Of a stretch of 64,000 bases of DNA, positions 32,501 to 47,500 are shown one piece after another. The stretch is from NCBI GenBank assembly GCA_000320545.1, contig ADNK01000875.1, positions 124,001 through 188,000 on the forward strand. Reading direction: 5' to 3'. The notes under the pieces were generated by a model. The model was not told where the DNA came from, did no database searches, and saw nothing but the letters and a program-made list of their open reading frames with translations. Position 1 is the stretch's first letter. Each line of letters opens with the position of its first letter. The position numbers were made by a program, and so were the translations under genes. The stretch is from Bigelowiella natans CCMP2755. Lineage: Eukaryota > Cercozoa > Chlorarachniophyceae.

Positions 32501-35500
32501 CCACCATCAAAGACCTTACCATCAAATCCGGAGGCAACTGTGACCTGCCTTACACTATTGCTCCGACCGAGAATCCAACCTCTGCCACACCGACAAGGAA
32601 CCCAACTACATCTCCAACGAGCTGCAGTCCAACGTCTCTGAGTCCAACGTCTCTGTCACCGACAAGTCTCCAACCCACCTCCCTTTCCCCAACTTCACTC
32701 TCTCCAACAAGTCTTTCACCAACAACTCTGAGCCCAACGTTCACGATGGGAAGATGTGTCACCTTCCTCAACTTCACTGCCTATCAGAACACCTCAGAGA
32801 CTTACAGGACAATGACCTATTTGGGCATGGACGTTTGGCCAATCATACTCAAGGATACCAAAAACTTTCGCTTTAAGAACCCAGCGTCGTTTGTAATCAA
32901 CGATGACGTAAACTATGCGTACCCTCTTGTCCAATTCGGCTTCCCGGCAAACTCGACCTGTGGTTACGTGTACTACGAGCTGACTGTCAGCGCGCACTCG
33001 GGAAAAGACAACCACAGAGTGAAGTTGCTGGGGGATGGCAAAGTCGTTTGGCAGTGGGAGCTCCATGGATATCCTTCTCCAGGTGAGATCAAGATGGACG
33101 GAGAAACCGTCGGGACTGCCGATGATATGCACTCTGTACCGGTATATCTTGTGTGGTGCCAGGGCTCTCTGCTCCGCCTCGTGTACAACGGTGTGGCTTA
33201 CCGCAGGACAACGGTCCTATCGAATCACATCTCTGAGATTCGCTTCGAGACTGGAACAGTAGGGCAGATCGGTTATACGAATGAAATCAAGAACTTGATG
33301 ATCCTCTCTGGTACGAGCTGTGTGCTGCCATTCACTCGGTCGCCGACTCACAGTCCACGTACGGTGAACCCGACGGATCTTCCAACGAGGAATCCAACCT
33401 CGCTAAGCCCGACGTCGCTGTCACCTGGAACGTTAACCCCTACCACTCTATCTCCTTCTTCCCAGAGCCCAACCTCGGTTTCGCCAACATCCCTTTCCCC
33501 ATCTACCAAGTCGCCTACATTCACAGATGGGAGGTGTGTACAGTTTCTGAACACCTCCACTGTGGAAGTAGCCGATGGCGTGCAGGGACTCAACGCAAAG
33601 GGGCTTAATGTGGAACCAAACCTTTATTACAAGGATAGTTTTTATCCTGTTTCTAAGGGTGCATGGGTGCTCAAAGATAACAACAAGGGCTATCGCCCCA
33701 GCGTGGGGTTTAACTTTCCGGCCAACTCCACATGCGGATTCATTCGGTACAACATCTCTATCACCCATGAGGCGTATGGCGCCCACTCGCACAGCATCCG
33801 CCTGTATTCGTGGGGCGGTGAGGAGTTGTTTGAATTCGATGTCTACGGAAATGGTGTGCCCGCGCAAGCCCGTGCCTACGAACGAGATGTGATCGGGACA
33901 ATTCACAGCAAGATCGGTTCCACAGTGTACGTTGTCTGGTGCCAAGGTAGGATCCTGCGTGTCGTTTGGAATGGTATTCCTTTCCACGTATCATATTCCT
34001 TGAGCAAGCCTATCGGCAAGATGGAGCTCTCGACAGGTTATGTCAACGAAGAAGGCTACCAAATTACGGTAACAGATCTGGAGATTCAATCCGGGACTTA
34101 CTGCCAGCTTCCTTACACGATCAGCCCGACTGAGGCACCCACTTCCCAAAGCCCGACGACTTCCCAACCCACGGTGAGCCCGACCTCGCACCCAACCACA
34201 CTGAGTCCTTCGACTATGTCGCCCTCGAGTTGTAGCCCTACATCGACCAGCCCAACCACGTTATCTCCATCGTCTTGTGCTCCGACATCAGCAGCGCCAA
34301 CGTTCACTCCCGGTCGGTGTGCAGAGTTGCGTAATTTTACGACTTTTGATGACCCCACGCATAGCTACTCGACAATGGCCACTCAGGGGATGAAAATCTC
34401 GCCTACCATGTTCTGGTATTCCAAAAACTTTCGGTTCACCAAAAAGGGGGCGTTCGAGATTACCGACGACCATCCAGAGGCCACCCCGCTTGTCTCGTAT
34501 GCGTTCCCGACAAACTCCACGTGTGGTTACATCTACTATAAGCTCACCGTCAAGGCCCACACCGGTTTTGCAAACCATAAGGCCTCTCTCTATGGTACTG
34601 GAGGCAAGCTGATGTGGACATGGGAGCTTTGGGGATACCCCAGCCCCGCAGAAATCAAGATCGATGGCACCTCACACGGTGCTGCCGATGATATGACTGA
34701 GGTTCCGGTGTACATGGTGTGGTGTCACCAAGGCTTCCTGCGCCTGGTATACAACGGAATCTCGTATGCTGCACCGAAGGGTTTCGATAGGCAGATAAAT
34801 GAGGTGCGGTTCAGTACTGGTAACGACCGAGGCATTGGGTACACGATTGAGATGAAGGATTTGTCTATATTCACGGGCACAAGTTGCGTGCTACCTTACA
34901 CGCTTACTCCTACACGTAGTCCAATCTCAATATCCCCGACAGTCCTTCCTACGGTAATCCCGACAACGCTTTCACCTACGACATGCTCACCGTCGACGAT
35001 GGGACCGTCTTCGGTGGGTCCTACGACTCTGAGCCCCACAACTCTCTCCCCGACATCTCTCTCGCCCTCAACGTGGCATCCAACCTACACGGATACTCGC
35101 TGTGTGGCTTTCTTCAATCTGTCAGACCTGAACGACCCCTCGCAATCGTACTCCACCCTCAAGGCAAGGGGAATTGACGTTTCTCCGTACATGTTCAAGG
35201 TTCCTGAGTATTTCTACCCAAGTGGTCAAGGCTCTTTTGTAATGAAAGACTACAGCCGCGACGCCGCTCCCACAGCGCGCGTGGAGATTACAGAGAACTC
35301 AACCTGTGGTTACGTTCAGTACGATCTTACTGTACTAAAGGCTCCAGGGATCTACATACATAAGGTGCAGATTAAGTCAGAGGATGGAGACGTGATTGCT
35401 ACGATGACCCTGGAGGGCGTCGGGACGTTCACGGTTCAAGTTAATGGAAAGCGTATGGGAACCTCGAAGTCGATTAATAGGGTTCCTGTGCATCTTGTAT

Positions 35501-38500
35501 GGTGCCAGGGCACCTTCCTGCGTGCTGTCTATGACGGTGTACCCTTCCATGAAATCACACCAATGGAAAAGCCCATGAAGGTATTGGAGCTATCCACGGG
35601 TTACCGTGAAAATAAGGAGACCGGGTACGAGTTGGAAATCCACAATCTAGTTATCCAGTCAGGCTTGAATTGTGACTTACCGTGGACAAAATCCCCAACC
35701 ACAGCTCCTACAAGCTTGAGTCCGACAAGTTTATCCCCAACGACAGTGTCACCAACGTCGTGCGGCCCAACGACTTTGTCGCCGAGCACCTTTTCCCCTA
35801 CGACTGTCACCCCAACAATCGAGCCAACAGTGAATCCTACAACCTTGTCCCCTTCGACATGTGGGCCTACTTCGCTGTCACCAACAAGTCTGTCTCCGAG
35901 CACGTACTCTCCCTCGACTTGTGGACCGACTTCGTTGTCGCCAACATCGCTTTCGCCAACGTCACTGGCCCCGACATCGCTCGCGCCTTCGACTTGCGGC
36001 CCTACAAGCTGCAGCCCGACGAGTCTATCTCCAAGCACCCTGAGTCCATCCTCGATGAGTCCAACGACATGTGGTCCTACAACGTGCGGACCCACGACTC
36101 TCAGTCCTTCGACGCACTCTCCGAGCAGCTGTTCTCCTACAACTGCTGCTCCAACGTCGTCAATGTGCCTCTTCCCATTCTGGAGGTACCCTGACAATCC
36201 TGAGGACTCTCAGGTGAGGCCGGAGATGAACGAGACCTTCACAGCTTCCTCGGGGATCGTCTTGGACACAAGTGTGGACAATTTTGGTCCCAATGACAAT
36301 TTCACGCTCTGTCTGAGCTACTTACCTACGCCCATGACAGCTTCTGTGGGAGGACTTCTAACGGCAGACAACTACGGTCTTGAGGCGGTGGGCGACAAGT
36401 TTGTTCGTTTTTACATAATTGATCAAGATCCCGGCAATCCGCGTGACATCATTGAGGCTCCTGTAGCTCCTGGCCAATGGCACCACGTATGCGGTGTGTA
36501 TGATGGAACAAATCACAAGATGGGTTTGTACCTGAATGGCCAGACCTTCAACAGAAGTCTCCACGCTAAGCTGTCAACTACTGCTCCTACTTTCAACGGT
36601 ATCCACGTGGGAAGTCGGAAAACCGGCCCAACCTCATATGAGAGGTTTTCTGGAGTCATTAAAGACGCGCGTGCATACCGCTGCGCGTTGGATAAGGAAG
36701 CTATAGGCGCCATCGTAACCCCTCCTCAGTGGGTTGGATGTTTCCCAGAAGACACATCGAACCCCGAGTTCACAAACGGTCCAAAGCAGTACGGCTTCCA
36801 TACCGAGTCCTGCCAGGCTGCATGTTTCAACTACGTGTACTTCGCTCTGAGAGATGGAGGGTATTGTACTTGTGGTAACACTTACGGGAAGTACGGCGAA
36901 GTTCACCAGGGGCTATGTGGCTTACACTGTCCAGACGAACGAGAGCTTTACCCCATGCGTCGTTGTGGTACAGCGACTAACAACGCCGTTTATAGAACCC
37001 GTTCCTTTGTAGAGCACTCCCCAAATTTCACCTACGCGGGTTGCTACTCACACCGTGCAAATCTCATCGTTGATGCTTGGGACTACGGCATGAGCTGGGA
37101 CGACTGCCGCAAAGTCGCCATGAGAGAGAATAAGTTCGCGTTTGGTCTGCAATTCCCCGACAACTACAATCTCCCTGGTCAGGCACACTGTGGAGCTATT
37201 ACCGGAGCGTACCACACACAGGAGAAGGTTCCAAATACCGAGTGCGAGGATGAGGTTGATGCTCACGGCCACAATATGGGTGGCAGCTACGACATCGCAG
37301 TATACGATGTGTGCCTAGGAGTGAATCCTCAGAAAGCATCACATCTGCCAAAATATGCAGATGCTGCCGGGTGTGATCTTGACCACCTGAATCGCACGTG
37401 TATCGTGGATAAGTGTATGCCTGGATTCATTGCAACGGGACGCGGGAACGTGAGTTGTGAGTATGTCGGCAATGGCGTGACGGCAGTGTACCGACACATG
37501 GATGATGACGCAGGGCTTGTGTGTACCCCAGTCACGTGCCCAAAGAACGCCCATTTGGTAACCGAGCATGGGCTCTTCAAAGACAACTTTGGTACCTGTA
37601 CCTGCGATTTTGGCTACGTCGAACGGTATTTCACCGATTATCCTGGGGGTAACTATGTACTTGGTAAGACCTCGTGGAACGGGACTGCCTGGAACCATAC
37701 TTGTGAGGATGTATGTAGGATTGGAGACAGAAACACGGCATACGCGATCATTTTGGGCGCAAATGCAACAGAATGTGACATGTCAATTCACAGCCGGACA
37801 TGCGTGGAGACAGACTGTAACGCTGGTTACCGTGCCAGCGGGGCTGCGGTGATCACATGCAACGTGTTTGCCAGCCACGCGACTTACAACTTCACGCAGA
37901 CCGCGAGTCCTTTGACCTGTGTAGATATCTGCAAGGAAGGCGATCCGCAAACAGCCTCAGGCCTGCCACAGTGGGTGAATACCACCCGCTCGTGCAACTT
38001 TCACGCGCTTAATACTGACTGTGTACCGGTGTCGTGTAACGACGGTCATTACCCGTCCGGCTCACTCGGCAACATAAATTGTGACTACGGGGACTCGACT
38101 GGGACGGCAACATTCAGCTACACTGGAAGCTTAACTTGCGTCGACAGATGTAAGACTGCTAATCAGTATGAGGCCATCGATCTCCCAGCCAATTCTGATC
38201 CGTATGATCTCCGTGAGCCGTGCGTGATAAACTCCACGAAGACCAACTGCACAACTCGGACATGCAAGCCCGGCTACAAGTCTGCTAGTGTCGGAACTAT
38301 CGTTTGCGATCGCGACACTGGGAACCTAACTTACGTCGGCGACCACACGTGCACCGACATCTGCAACTCCGGTAACCCTTTCCAGGCCTCCGGGCTCCCA
38401 ACAAATGCCTGGCCTGCAAAGCATCTGTGCAACCTCACGGAGGCTGACCCCAGCTGCTCGGTGACAGCCTGTGCCCCTGGATATGGCTCCATTGGCTCCG

Positions 38501-41500
38501 GTGTTATCAACTGCAGCTACGCTGGTGGATCCCCAACTTACACATTCACACATGGGGGCACACCACTCTCCTGCTACGATGTCTGTGAGACGGGAAACAA
38601 CTTCCAAGCTGTTGGGCTTCCCCCCAACGCGAACGCGACCTGCGAGCTCAAGTCAGGACAGAATATTACCTCTTGTAATATATCGACGTGTCTCTACGGA
38701 TACAGACCGTGGGGTATGGGAACTATAACGTGCAATTACACCAAGGGTTGGCCCTCAGCTCTTGCATCGTACACCTACACTCCTGCATTTTGGCCCGTCA
38801 ACAACAGCATGGGTCTCAACTGCACGGACGTGTGCGCTGAGGGAGACCATCAGTACCAGACTGTTGGACTGCCTCGCCACGCCAACACCACTGGCTGTGT
38901 GCTGCATGCTGGAAAGATGGATTGCTCAGTTGCTAAGTGCGACAACGACTTCACGCAGACAGGAACGGGTACCATCACTTGCGACCCGATTTCCCTTCGA
39001 CCGGTCCTGACGTGGTCGAATACTCCCTCAAGACTTTACTGTACAGGAGTGTACCACACTTCTCACGACAAGGCACATCCTGCAGTAGCAGGCCAGACAA
39101 TCACGATTATAGGCAACGGATTCGTCTCTACGACCCTGACCGACTACAAGCTGACATTCTCTGGAGAAGGTTGCGCGGGCCTGAGCACCTTACCTGTTAA
39201 CCCCAGCTCTGTCGCCAGTGAGTACGAACTCGTTGTTTCTGGCATGAATTTAACAGAGTGCACAAAGCTTGTCTATGTACAGCTTGAGTATCAGAACAAA
39301 GGGCTGCTGCCTATTCGCAGGGTTTTATCTGTGCTAACCGCCAATCGAACTTACCAGGAGCAGTCCAAGCCCCCTCTTCCTGGCCAGGAGGTCAGAGTTA
39401 CCGGATATGGCTTCGTTACAGGAAATCTCTCCGAATATAAGGTGCAGCTTTATGGAGAGGGATGTGAAAATCTCAACACACAGGTTCTGCGGCCTTCACG
39501 CCGTCCGGACAACTTTACGTTAATCTTTGACAACGTCGATCTTACTGGCTGCGCGAAGATCGTGACAGCAGCTGTTAATATCTTCGATAATGGCCCCCAG
39601 AACCCAAGAGAAATTCTTACCATCGTATCCATCCAGCGCACCGAGCTGTTACGGGCAATTCCGGGAGCTGGAAATCAGACGGTAACCTCAAAGAACTATA
39701 CGTGTATACATTGTCTCTCCCCTCCTCCCTCCTCCTCTCTGTTTTGTTCTTGATTTTTAGTAGTGCGCTTGCGCACACCTCATCCCTGGTGCCCCGCTTA
39801 TTCTGTTTTTTCACACGAAGGTATTCATCCGTGGCCACGGATTCTTCTCCCAGAATGTGCGCGACTACGTGATCAAGTTCGAGGGATGGAGTTGCACGGA
39901 ACTGCCGGTCTATAAGCACCCGGACATCATTCTCTCGGACACTGAAATGGTGGTGAACAAGGTCAATGTTTCTAACTGCGACCGAAGCATCCGAGCCTCT
40001 CTAGTCTACATGCCACCGGGCCATACCTTCACAAGGAACTACAGAAAATCAGGTCTAAGATTCATCTCTTCGCAGCCTTCTGGCTACTCCGGTTCCTGGT
40101 CTCCGGAAAAGGCAAATGATAACAACCCTCTCACACGCTGGTTGCCGGTGACAAATCCGGGAGGCGACTATAGGATTCGATTCCATACTCCTAAGTATCC
40201 TATCGACGGAGTTATTCTCGACTCCGACATCCAGGACAGTTTGCGACGGTTCACTATCAAGAACTTCGAGGTGTATTCGGTATCAAACACAACGAACAAC
40301 AGGACGATGGTGATGTCGGGAAAGTTCAAATGCTGTACTACCAACGTCATCTCGTGCTGTTTGCAGGGACGCCAGGCGTTCAACTTCACCGGTGGGGTTA
40401 TTGTCGCTGGAGAGGATATCGAGCTTGTCATCAAGGATACGTGGGGTGGCAGCGTGCCACAGCTCAATGAGCTGGAGATCCAAATCGCTGGCTACCACGT
40501 CGGGCCAAGCAATGTATACGGTATCGCGAAGGTGCGCGACACGATCGTTGGGCAAGCCGCTCCAGGAATCTCGAACCAACGCCTCGTGATTACTGGCCAA
40601 TACTTTTGGTCTGATGATCTCACCCATTATGACATTCGGCTAACAGGCGACAACTGCAAGAATATCTCGTCACATCCAAACCACCCCGAGGTGAAGATCG
40701 ATAACCATACTCTCCACGTCTTTCCTGTGGATCTGACTGGTTGCAACACCACCATCTGGGCTGAGTTGAACTACAAGGGTCGAGGATGGAATCCAGCTGA
40801 ACCTATCCTTACGATGCTTGTCGTGAAGGATACGACGTACGTTCCACACAACGTAGTGCCTATGATAGCAAACCAAACCATCACTGTCACTGGAACAGGC
40901 TTTGTGTCAAACAACCCGTCGGATTACAACATCACCCTCTCGGGCGCGGGATGCAGTGGAATTTACAACTACGACTCCGAAAACTTTGGAGGTATCGTGC
41001 AGGTCGACTCTCTGACTCAGCTCAAGCTATTTGGAGTGAATGCGACAGGATGCAACAAGACCATCAACATCGAAATCAATTTTCAGCACAAACGAAACAC
41101 GCCGGTGTTTGCACTGACGTCAGCTGTACGACTCGATGACTACGGAGAGATTCAATCGCTCCCCGCAATTGAAAACCAGACAGTATTAGTGCACGGCTTT
41201 GGGTTCTGGTCGCAGAATCTGAACGACTACACTGTCTACCTCGAAGGTGATGGATGTCGGCACTTGCCGTCGGGTGGAATCAAGCCGTACAAGTGGCACG
41301 GCATCAGAGTGCTAAACCTTCGTGGAATCGACCTACGCGGGTGCGTGCTGGACGTGCGCGTTGGTGTCGACTACCAGGGAAAGGGTCGAATCCCGATGCA
41401 ACTGATGCTTGAAGCTGTGAATGTGTGGAACCGCACTCACGACTTCGCCGTTCCCCAGATTGCTCATCAGACTATGTACATTCTTGGGACTGGGTTCTTT

Positions 41501-44500
41501 AGCCAGCGGCTCGAGGATTACCGTTTCCGTTTCCGCGGTGACGGCTGCTCGCGCTTGTCCTCCAACTGGACTAACGCTCACCGCATCGTCACAACACATC
41601 ATCTTGAGGTTGCGAATATCGATCTAACGGGCTGCACAGACATCATCGAGATGGAGCTCAACTACCAAATGAAGGGAGAGCTCCCATACGTCAAGGTGGC
41701 GACGATTGTTCGGGTAGACAACACAACTGGCTGGCAAGCGAGGCCTGCACTGCGCAACCAAACCATTACGGTCCTTGGAAATGGCTACCTCTCGACGAAT
41801 GTGTCAGAGTATCACATACTTCTCAGCGGCGATGGCTGTGACGAGCTTCCTCCAAAGGAAATCCATCCAACGCACGTGAGCAACAAAACGTTGCGTCTCT
41901 ACAACATATCTCTCATGGGCTGTATCAACACAGTGGACATGCAACTTGAGTACAGGAGAAAAGGATACTCTCCTATCCAATCCATTGCCGATCTTGTGTA
42001 CATCTATAATACCACGGAGTCTTTTGCGGTGCCTGCAATCGAGGGCCAGATGATATGGATTCAAGGCAAAGACTTCCTCTCGTCGAATCTGAACGACTAC
42101 GTATTGTGGCTTAACGGACCTAATTGTACTGGCCTCCCGACATATGGAATCACTCCTACTGCCCGTGAATCAGAGAATACGCTACGGATCGACAACGTCA
42201 ACATGACCGAATGTGATCATATCCTGAACATCCGACTTGAGTATGAGGGACGTGGCTTACTCCCTAACGTACAGGTAGGCGCTGTAGTAAACTTGCATGA
42301 CCACAAGATGAACAGATCCTATCCCGCCATCCAAAACCAAGCACTGACTATCACGGGTACCGGCTACTCGTCGCTCAACCTCTCGGACTACGTGATTACC
42401 TTCTCTGGGGTTGGCTGTATTACACAGACAATGAATCCCTCCGCACGAAACTCGAATACCAATCTGACTGTTGCAGGAGTAAACCTGACAGGCTGCGAGG
42501 AAATGGTCTGGGCAACTCTCAACTACCAGACAAAAGGCGCGCTTCCCCAGCGAATCGCTATTAGGGCTGTCACAGTGCTCGATATCAGCAATACCTACTC
42601 TATGCCTCGGATTGAAAACCAAACCGTGACCATCACGGGTACTGGATTCCTATCTAGGAATCTCCATGACTACCACGTTACGTTCAGAGGAGTCAATTGT
42701 AGTGGGCTGAGGCCAGCCGGAAGATACCCGACCCTGCACTTCTATCCAGATCGACTGCAAGTGATGGGTGTCAACCTTACCGGATGCACAGAGAATCTTC
42801 AAGTACAGCTTGACTACAAGAAGAGGGGTGCACTACCGTACAAAATCATCACCGAGGTTGCTGGAGCCATCGATACTACTGAGCTTTCCATGCCGGACCG
42901 CCACGACCGTCAGTCTATTCCTGCCATCGGGGGGCAAAGTGTCACCATCACAGGATACGATTTTGGCTTCCGGTCATCGGCAATGTCGGACTACGCTCTC
43001 ATGTTCAATGGATCTGGTTGCTTGGACCTCCCTTCGGATCACGTGAATCCTACCCGTGAAGTCTTTACTGTGTCCGGATCTCGGCAGTTGGTGTACGACA
43101 ACTTTAATGCCACTGGTTGCGACGATAAGGTAGCAATCCGGCTCAATTATCAGGGTCGCGGCTATGAACCCCACAAGTCCGTGACTTTTGCACTGTATCT
43201 TGACAACACCCGCGTCACGCAAGGACTTCCAACGATCGATGGCCAGACTGTATTCATTTATGGTCATGGTTTCCAGAGCGAAACTCTTAGTGACTACGCT
43301 GTCCAATTCTGGGGGGTCGGTTGCACAGGGCTTTCCGCGATTAAATACCCATCTGAATGGATTAACACCAGAAAGCTACGTTTTACGGGAATCGATTTGA
43401 GAGGCTGCAACACGGTGATTCACGCCAGGATGAATTATCAGAGCAAAGGAGACTTCATCGACACAATCGTGGCGACGCCATTCAACTTGAACGACACCTC
43501 GTGGTTCCAGTCAAACTCTCCTATCCCTGCTCAAAACATCAGCTTGCATGGAATGGGTTGGTTCAAACAAAACGTGACCGAATACCGTGTGAAGCTACGC
43601 GGCGATGGATGCACAAACCTACCCAGCTCCTGGTTCTATGTGTCCAAGTACATCTCCCCGTTCTTACTGCTGCTGCATGACATTGATCTCACAGGATGCA
43701 ACAACAAACTAGAGGCGTCCCTCGACTACCATAAGCAAGGGTTCCATCCTTTCACTCCTGTAAGCCAGATCTTCCTCATCCAAAACACGAGTTTAATCCA
43801 AGCGATTCCAGCCAGGGCTGGCCAGAGCTTTTGGGTTAACGGGACTGGATTCTACTCTCAGATTCTCACTGACTACCAGTTATACATCGACGGTCCTGAC
43901 TGCGTGTCGCTCCCTGCGCTCGTAGAACCGGTGTCTTGGTTTGATGAGGCCCAGCTCAAGTTCAACAATATCGACTTCACGGGTTGCACTGGGTTGATCA
44001 GCCTTCGGCTCAACTACACCAGCCAGGGTCGGAACATCCTTCAACACATCGCAACCGCTGTGCATCTGTATGATACAAAGAACAACCAGTCGACTCCTGG
44101 GACTTCGAATCAGACAATTTTACTAAGAGGAACTGGATTCTTCAGCACGAACCTGACGGACTATCGCGTCTGGGTCACCGGACCGGGATGTACCAACACC
44201 TCACAGGCTCCAATGTATATCACTCGGCGTCTGTCTGATAATGAACTCCACCTCTCCAATGTGGACCTTCTTGGCTGCACTGGAATTGTAAGGATAACCT
44301 TAGATTACGGTAGAAGAGGGAAGATTGCTATCACGGATGTCACCACAGCTGTGACGGTTCATTTTTATAAAGGATTTGCGGTTCCCGCAATTCAAAAGCA
44401 GGTCCTGTACATTCGCGGAACTGGTTTTTTCTCCGAATTCCAAGAGCATTACGACCTGCGTTTCTCAGGAACAGGTTGCAACTACGTCCAATCGGGCTGG

Positions 44501-47500
44501 AGACTCAATATTACGAACCGAAATTTGCTCACAATCCACGACTTCGACGCTCGGGACTGTGTGGACACAATCGATCTCGTTGTGAACTATCTTGGAGACG
44601 TGCACAATGGGGTGCGAATTAGCCAAGGCTTGATGCCAATACGCAAGGTGGCGGCAGCCGTTCACATTTACAACACTAGTCTCACGGAGTCGAACCCAGG
44701 TATCTCCGAGCAGTATTTTGTCATCTATGGTACAGGCTTCTGGAGCAATGATCCTACGGACTATAATTTGACGTTCTTTGGCTCTGGGGTGGATCAGGAC
44801 GAACACCCACGCAACAACTACTGTCGAAATTTAACTTCCGTGCACCCCATCACCATTGAGGGTGACAAACCCAACACAAACAAGACCCTGATTGTGAAGC
44901 TCGACTTAACTGGATGTACGGAGTTCATCCACGTTGCCCTAGACTATCAGCAGAAAGGTCGCCTGCCCTACAAGCGCTTCCTAAGTGCAGTAACGACGCT
45001 CGAGAAGTACAAATACTTCCAGGTGCCGCGAATTGAAAATCAGACCATCGAGATAAGGGGAACCGGTTTCTTCTCCCATCTGCTCACCGACTACCAGCTG
45101 CTATTCAGAGGTAAGGGCTGTACCAGGCTGCCTTCGGGCGTCGTCTATCCCACCGCCTGGCAGAGCGACAAGTTGCTGCTTTATCATGGCTTAGATGTAC
45201 GTGCCTGTAATGAGTCCATTGAGGTCTCTCTCAACTATCTACGAAGAGGTTACTATCCGTACATGAAAGTCGCAGACACTGTATACGTGCGTGACTTCAG
45301 TTTAGTTCAGGCCTCCACCGCAGGTCCAGGTCAAAATATCACGATCTTCGGCCATGGTTTCTGGTCAAACAACACTGCAGATTACCAACTCAAGGTCATT
45401 GGTCCACACTGCGAGAATTTACCAACCAGCTACATCCCAGCCAGTAACCGGTTGGATATACACTCGATTCGCGTTGTAAACATCGATCTGACTGGGTGCA
45501 ACCAGACAATTGACTTCATGCTCAACTTCCAAAACAAGGGTGACCTGCCCTTCCAAACCGCAACGGCAGTAGTTACTGTTTGGAACACGACAGAACATCA
45601 GATTATCGCGCCACAAAAGCATCAGATCATGCAGGCAATTCCTGCTCTTCCTGGTCAGACCGTCTACATCTACGGAACTGGATTTGTGCAACCGGACACG
45701 AATCTCTACGTTGCGAATTTCACGGGACCTGGCTGCTCGGATCTCGTTTCGATCAACCCGACATCCATCAATTCAAGCGGCGTGATCATGGTTCACGGGA
45801 TCAACACCACCGAGTGCACTGAAAAGCTCTACGTTACACTTGATTATTCAGGACCCGACAGCGTTGGGCCTTATAAAACTGTCCCTGTTGCCCACATCCT
45901 TCGTTTAGAGAAGACAGACTTCGATCGATCGTACCCCTCTCTTCCAAATCAAAGGGTTCAGGTGTCAGGCTACGGATTTGTCTCACCCGTTTTGAGCGAT
46001 TACTTGATCCGTTTCTTCGGTGAGGGTTGCTCCCGGCTGATAGCAGCATGGTTCACTCCCAATAGACACCACCCAGATCATCAGCTCTGGGTGGATGGAG
46101 TGGATCTCTCTGGCTGTACAGGCTCCGTCAGTGCGATCGTCAATTATCGACACCGTGGATGGGTGCGTCAGCAGCGCGTCTTCACTGCGGTAACTGTACA
46201 AGATACGGCCTCAGAGTACGCGCTCCCACCTACCCGACAACGCGTTAGAATATATGGTTCTGGGTTCTTCTCATCGAATCACAGTCACTATAAGATTCTT
46301 CTCACCGGCGAAGAGTGTCTCGGTCTAATGCCCCATGCTGTGTATCCAGACGAGATTCGAAGGCCTGATATGCTGCTTCTCGATGTGGAGCTCGTCAATT
46401 GCACCGGTAGGCTGTACGCGAGCCTCAACTACGAGAGTCTCGGCTACCTGCCTCCGCAGCCTATTGTAACTATTACAGAGATTCTCGATCGGAGATGGAC
46501 TTTCGCCGTTCCGCAGATTGACGACCAAATCATTCGTATCAAGGGAAGAGACTTTGGATTTGCTTCTGGCAACATTAGAGATTACAATATCACGTTGAAG
46601 GCCCCAAATTGCACGGTCCCTGACAACGTAAACCCTGAGTTCATGTGCAACCCTGGTTGCACACCACCACAGGAAATCATTCCCTTCCAGATGAGTGGGT
46701 ATGAGAATAAGAAGCCCTTAACCCTCACCACGTTTGAATTCTTCAGTTTCTTCCCTTTCCGGTCCGAGGACTTCAAGTTGCAATCTAAGTATTCAGCCAA
46801 AGCCATGACAGATGCAGGAGCTGTGGCAGGTATTCGGGTCTACGCCTTATCTCTCAACTTCTCGGCTGTCCCCGCACACGCCCTGAAGGATGTGAGAATC
46901 GCTGTGGGTTCTGCGCCACTCTCCACATTCCACACCTGGACGGCTTGGGAGAATGTCACGACCGTCTTCGGACCGAAGAACATGTCTGCAACTGATTTCA
47001 AGCCCAACTTTTGGACGCGATTCGTGCTGGACAAGCCGTTCGTTTGGGACGGGCGGTCTCTTGTGATCGAGTTCTCCATCGACGGCGAGGCTGGTTCCGC
47101 GACACCGAGCAATACTGGTCGCATCGCTCTCGTTGGAGCGAACGGAAATGATGGGAACTCTCTCTATAAAGCCTCGAATGGAGACATTTATCCCTTTGAT
47201 ACTATGGATCAGGGAAGCATGCAAGACTTTGGCATGCAGTTCAGACTGGAAGTTAATCCACCGGAGACCATCCAGCCTCTTGATACCGCACCATCGACAA
47301 AGATGGGTTCAAACGGGATGAAGCTAGCCTTCTCTCCACAGCACAGGAAGTACCTTGCGCAGTCGATCTACCACCAAGACGACTTGTGGCTGAACCGGAA
47401 CATCCTGAAGGACTGGGGAGAAATGCAGTCGTTTATGATCCGTGCTGTCGGATTCCACATTTCGCACGCTCCAAAACACTCGCTCAGCAACATGCGTATT

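Noticed and set aside
35601-36197. 198-codon minus-strand frame rich in Val-Gly-Asp
   Set aside because: It is the complement of the SPT-rich linker repeats; its regularity comes from the sense repeat.
39751-39820. End of the giant gene at the stop codon at 39751-39753
   Set aside because: A 139-bp GT-AG intron (39682-39820) contains that stop, and the repeat motif (GNQT/VFIRGHGFF) continues seamlessly across the join.
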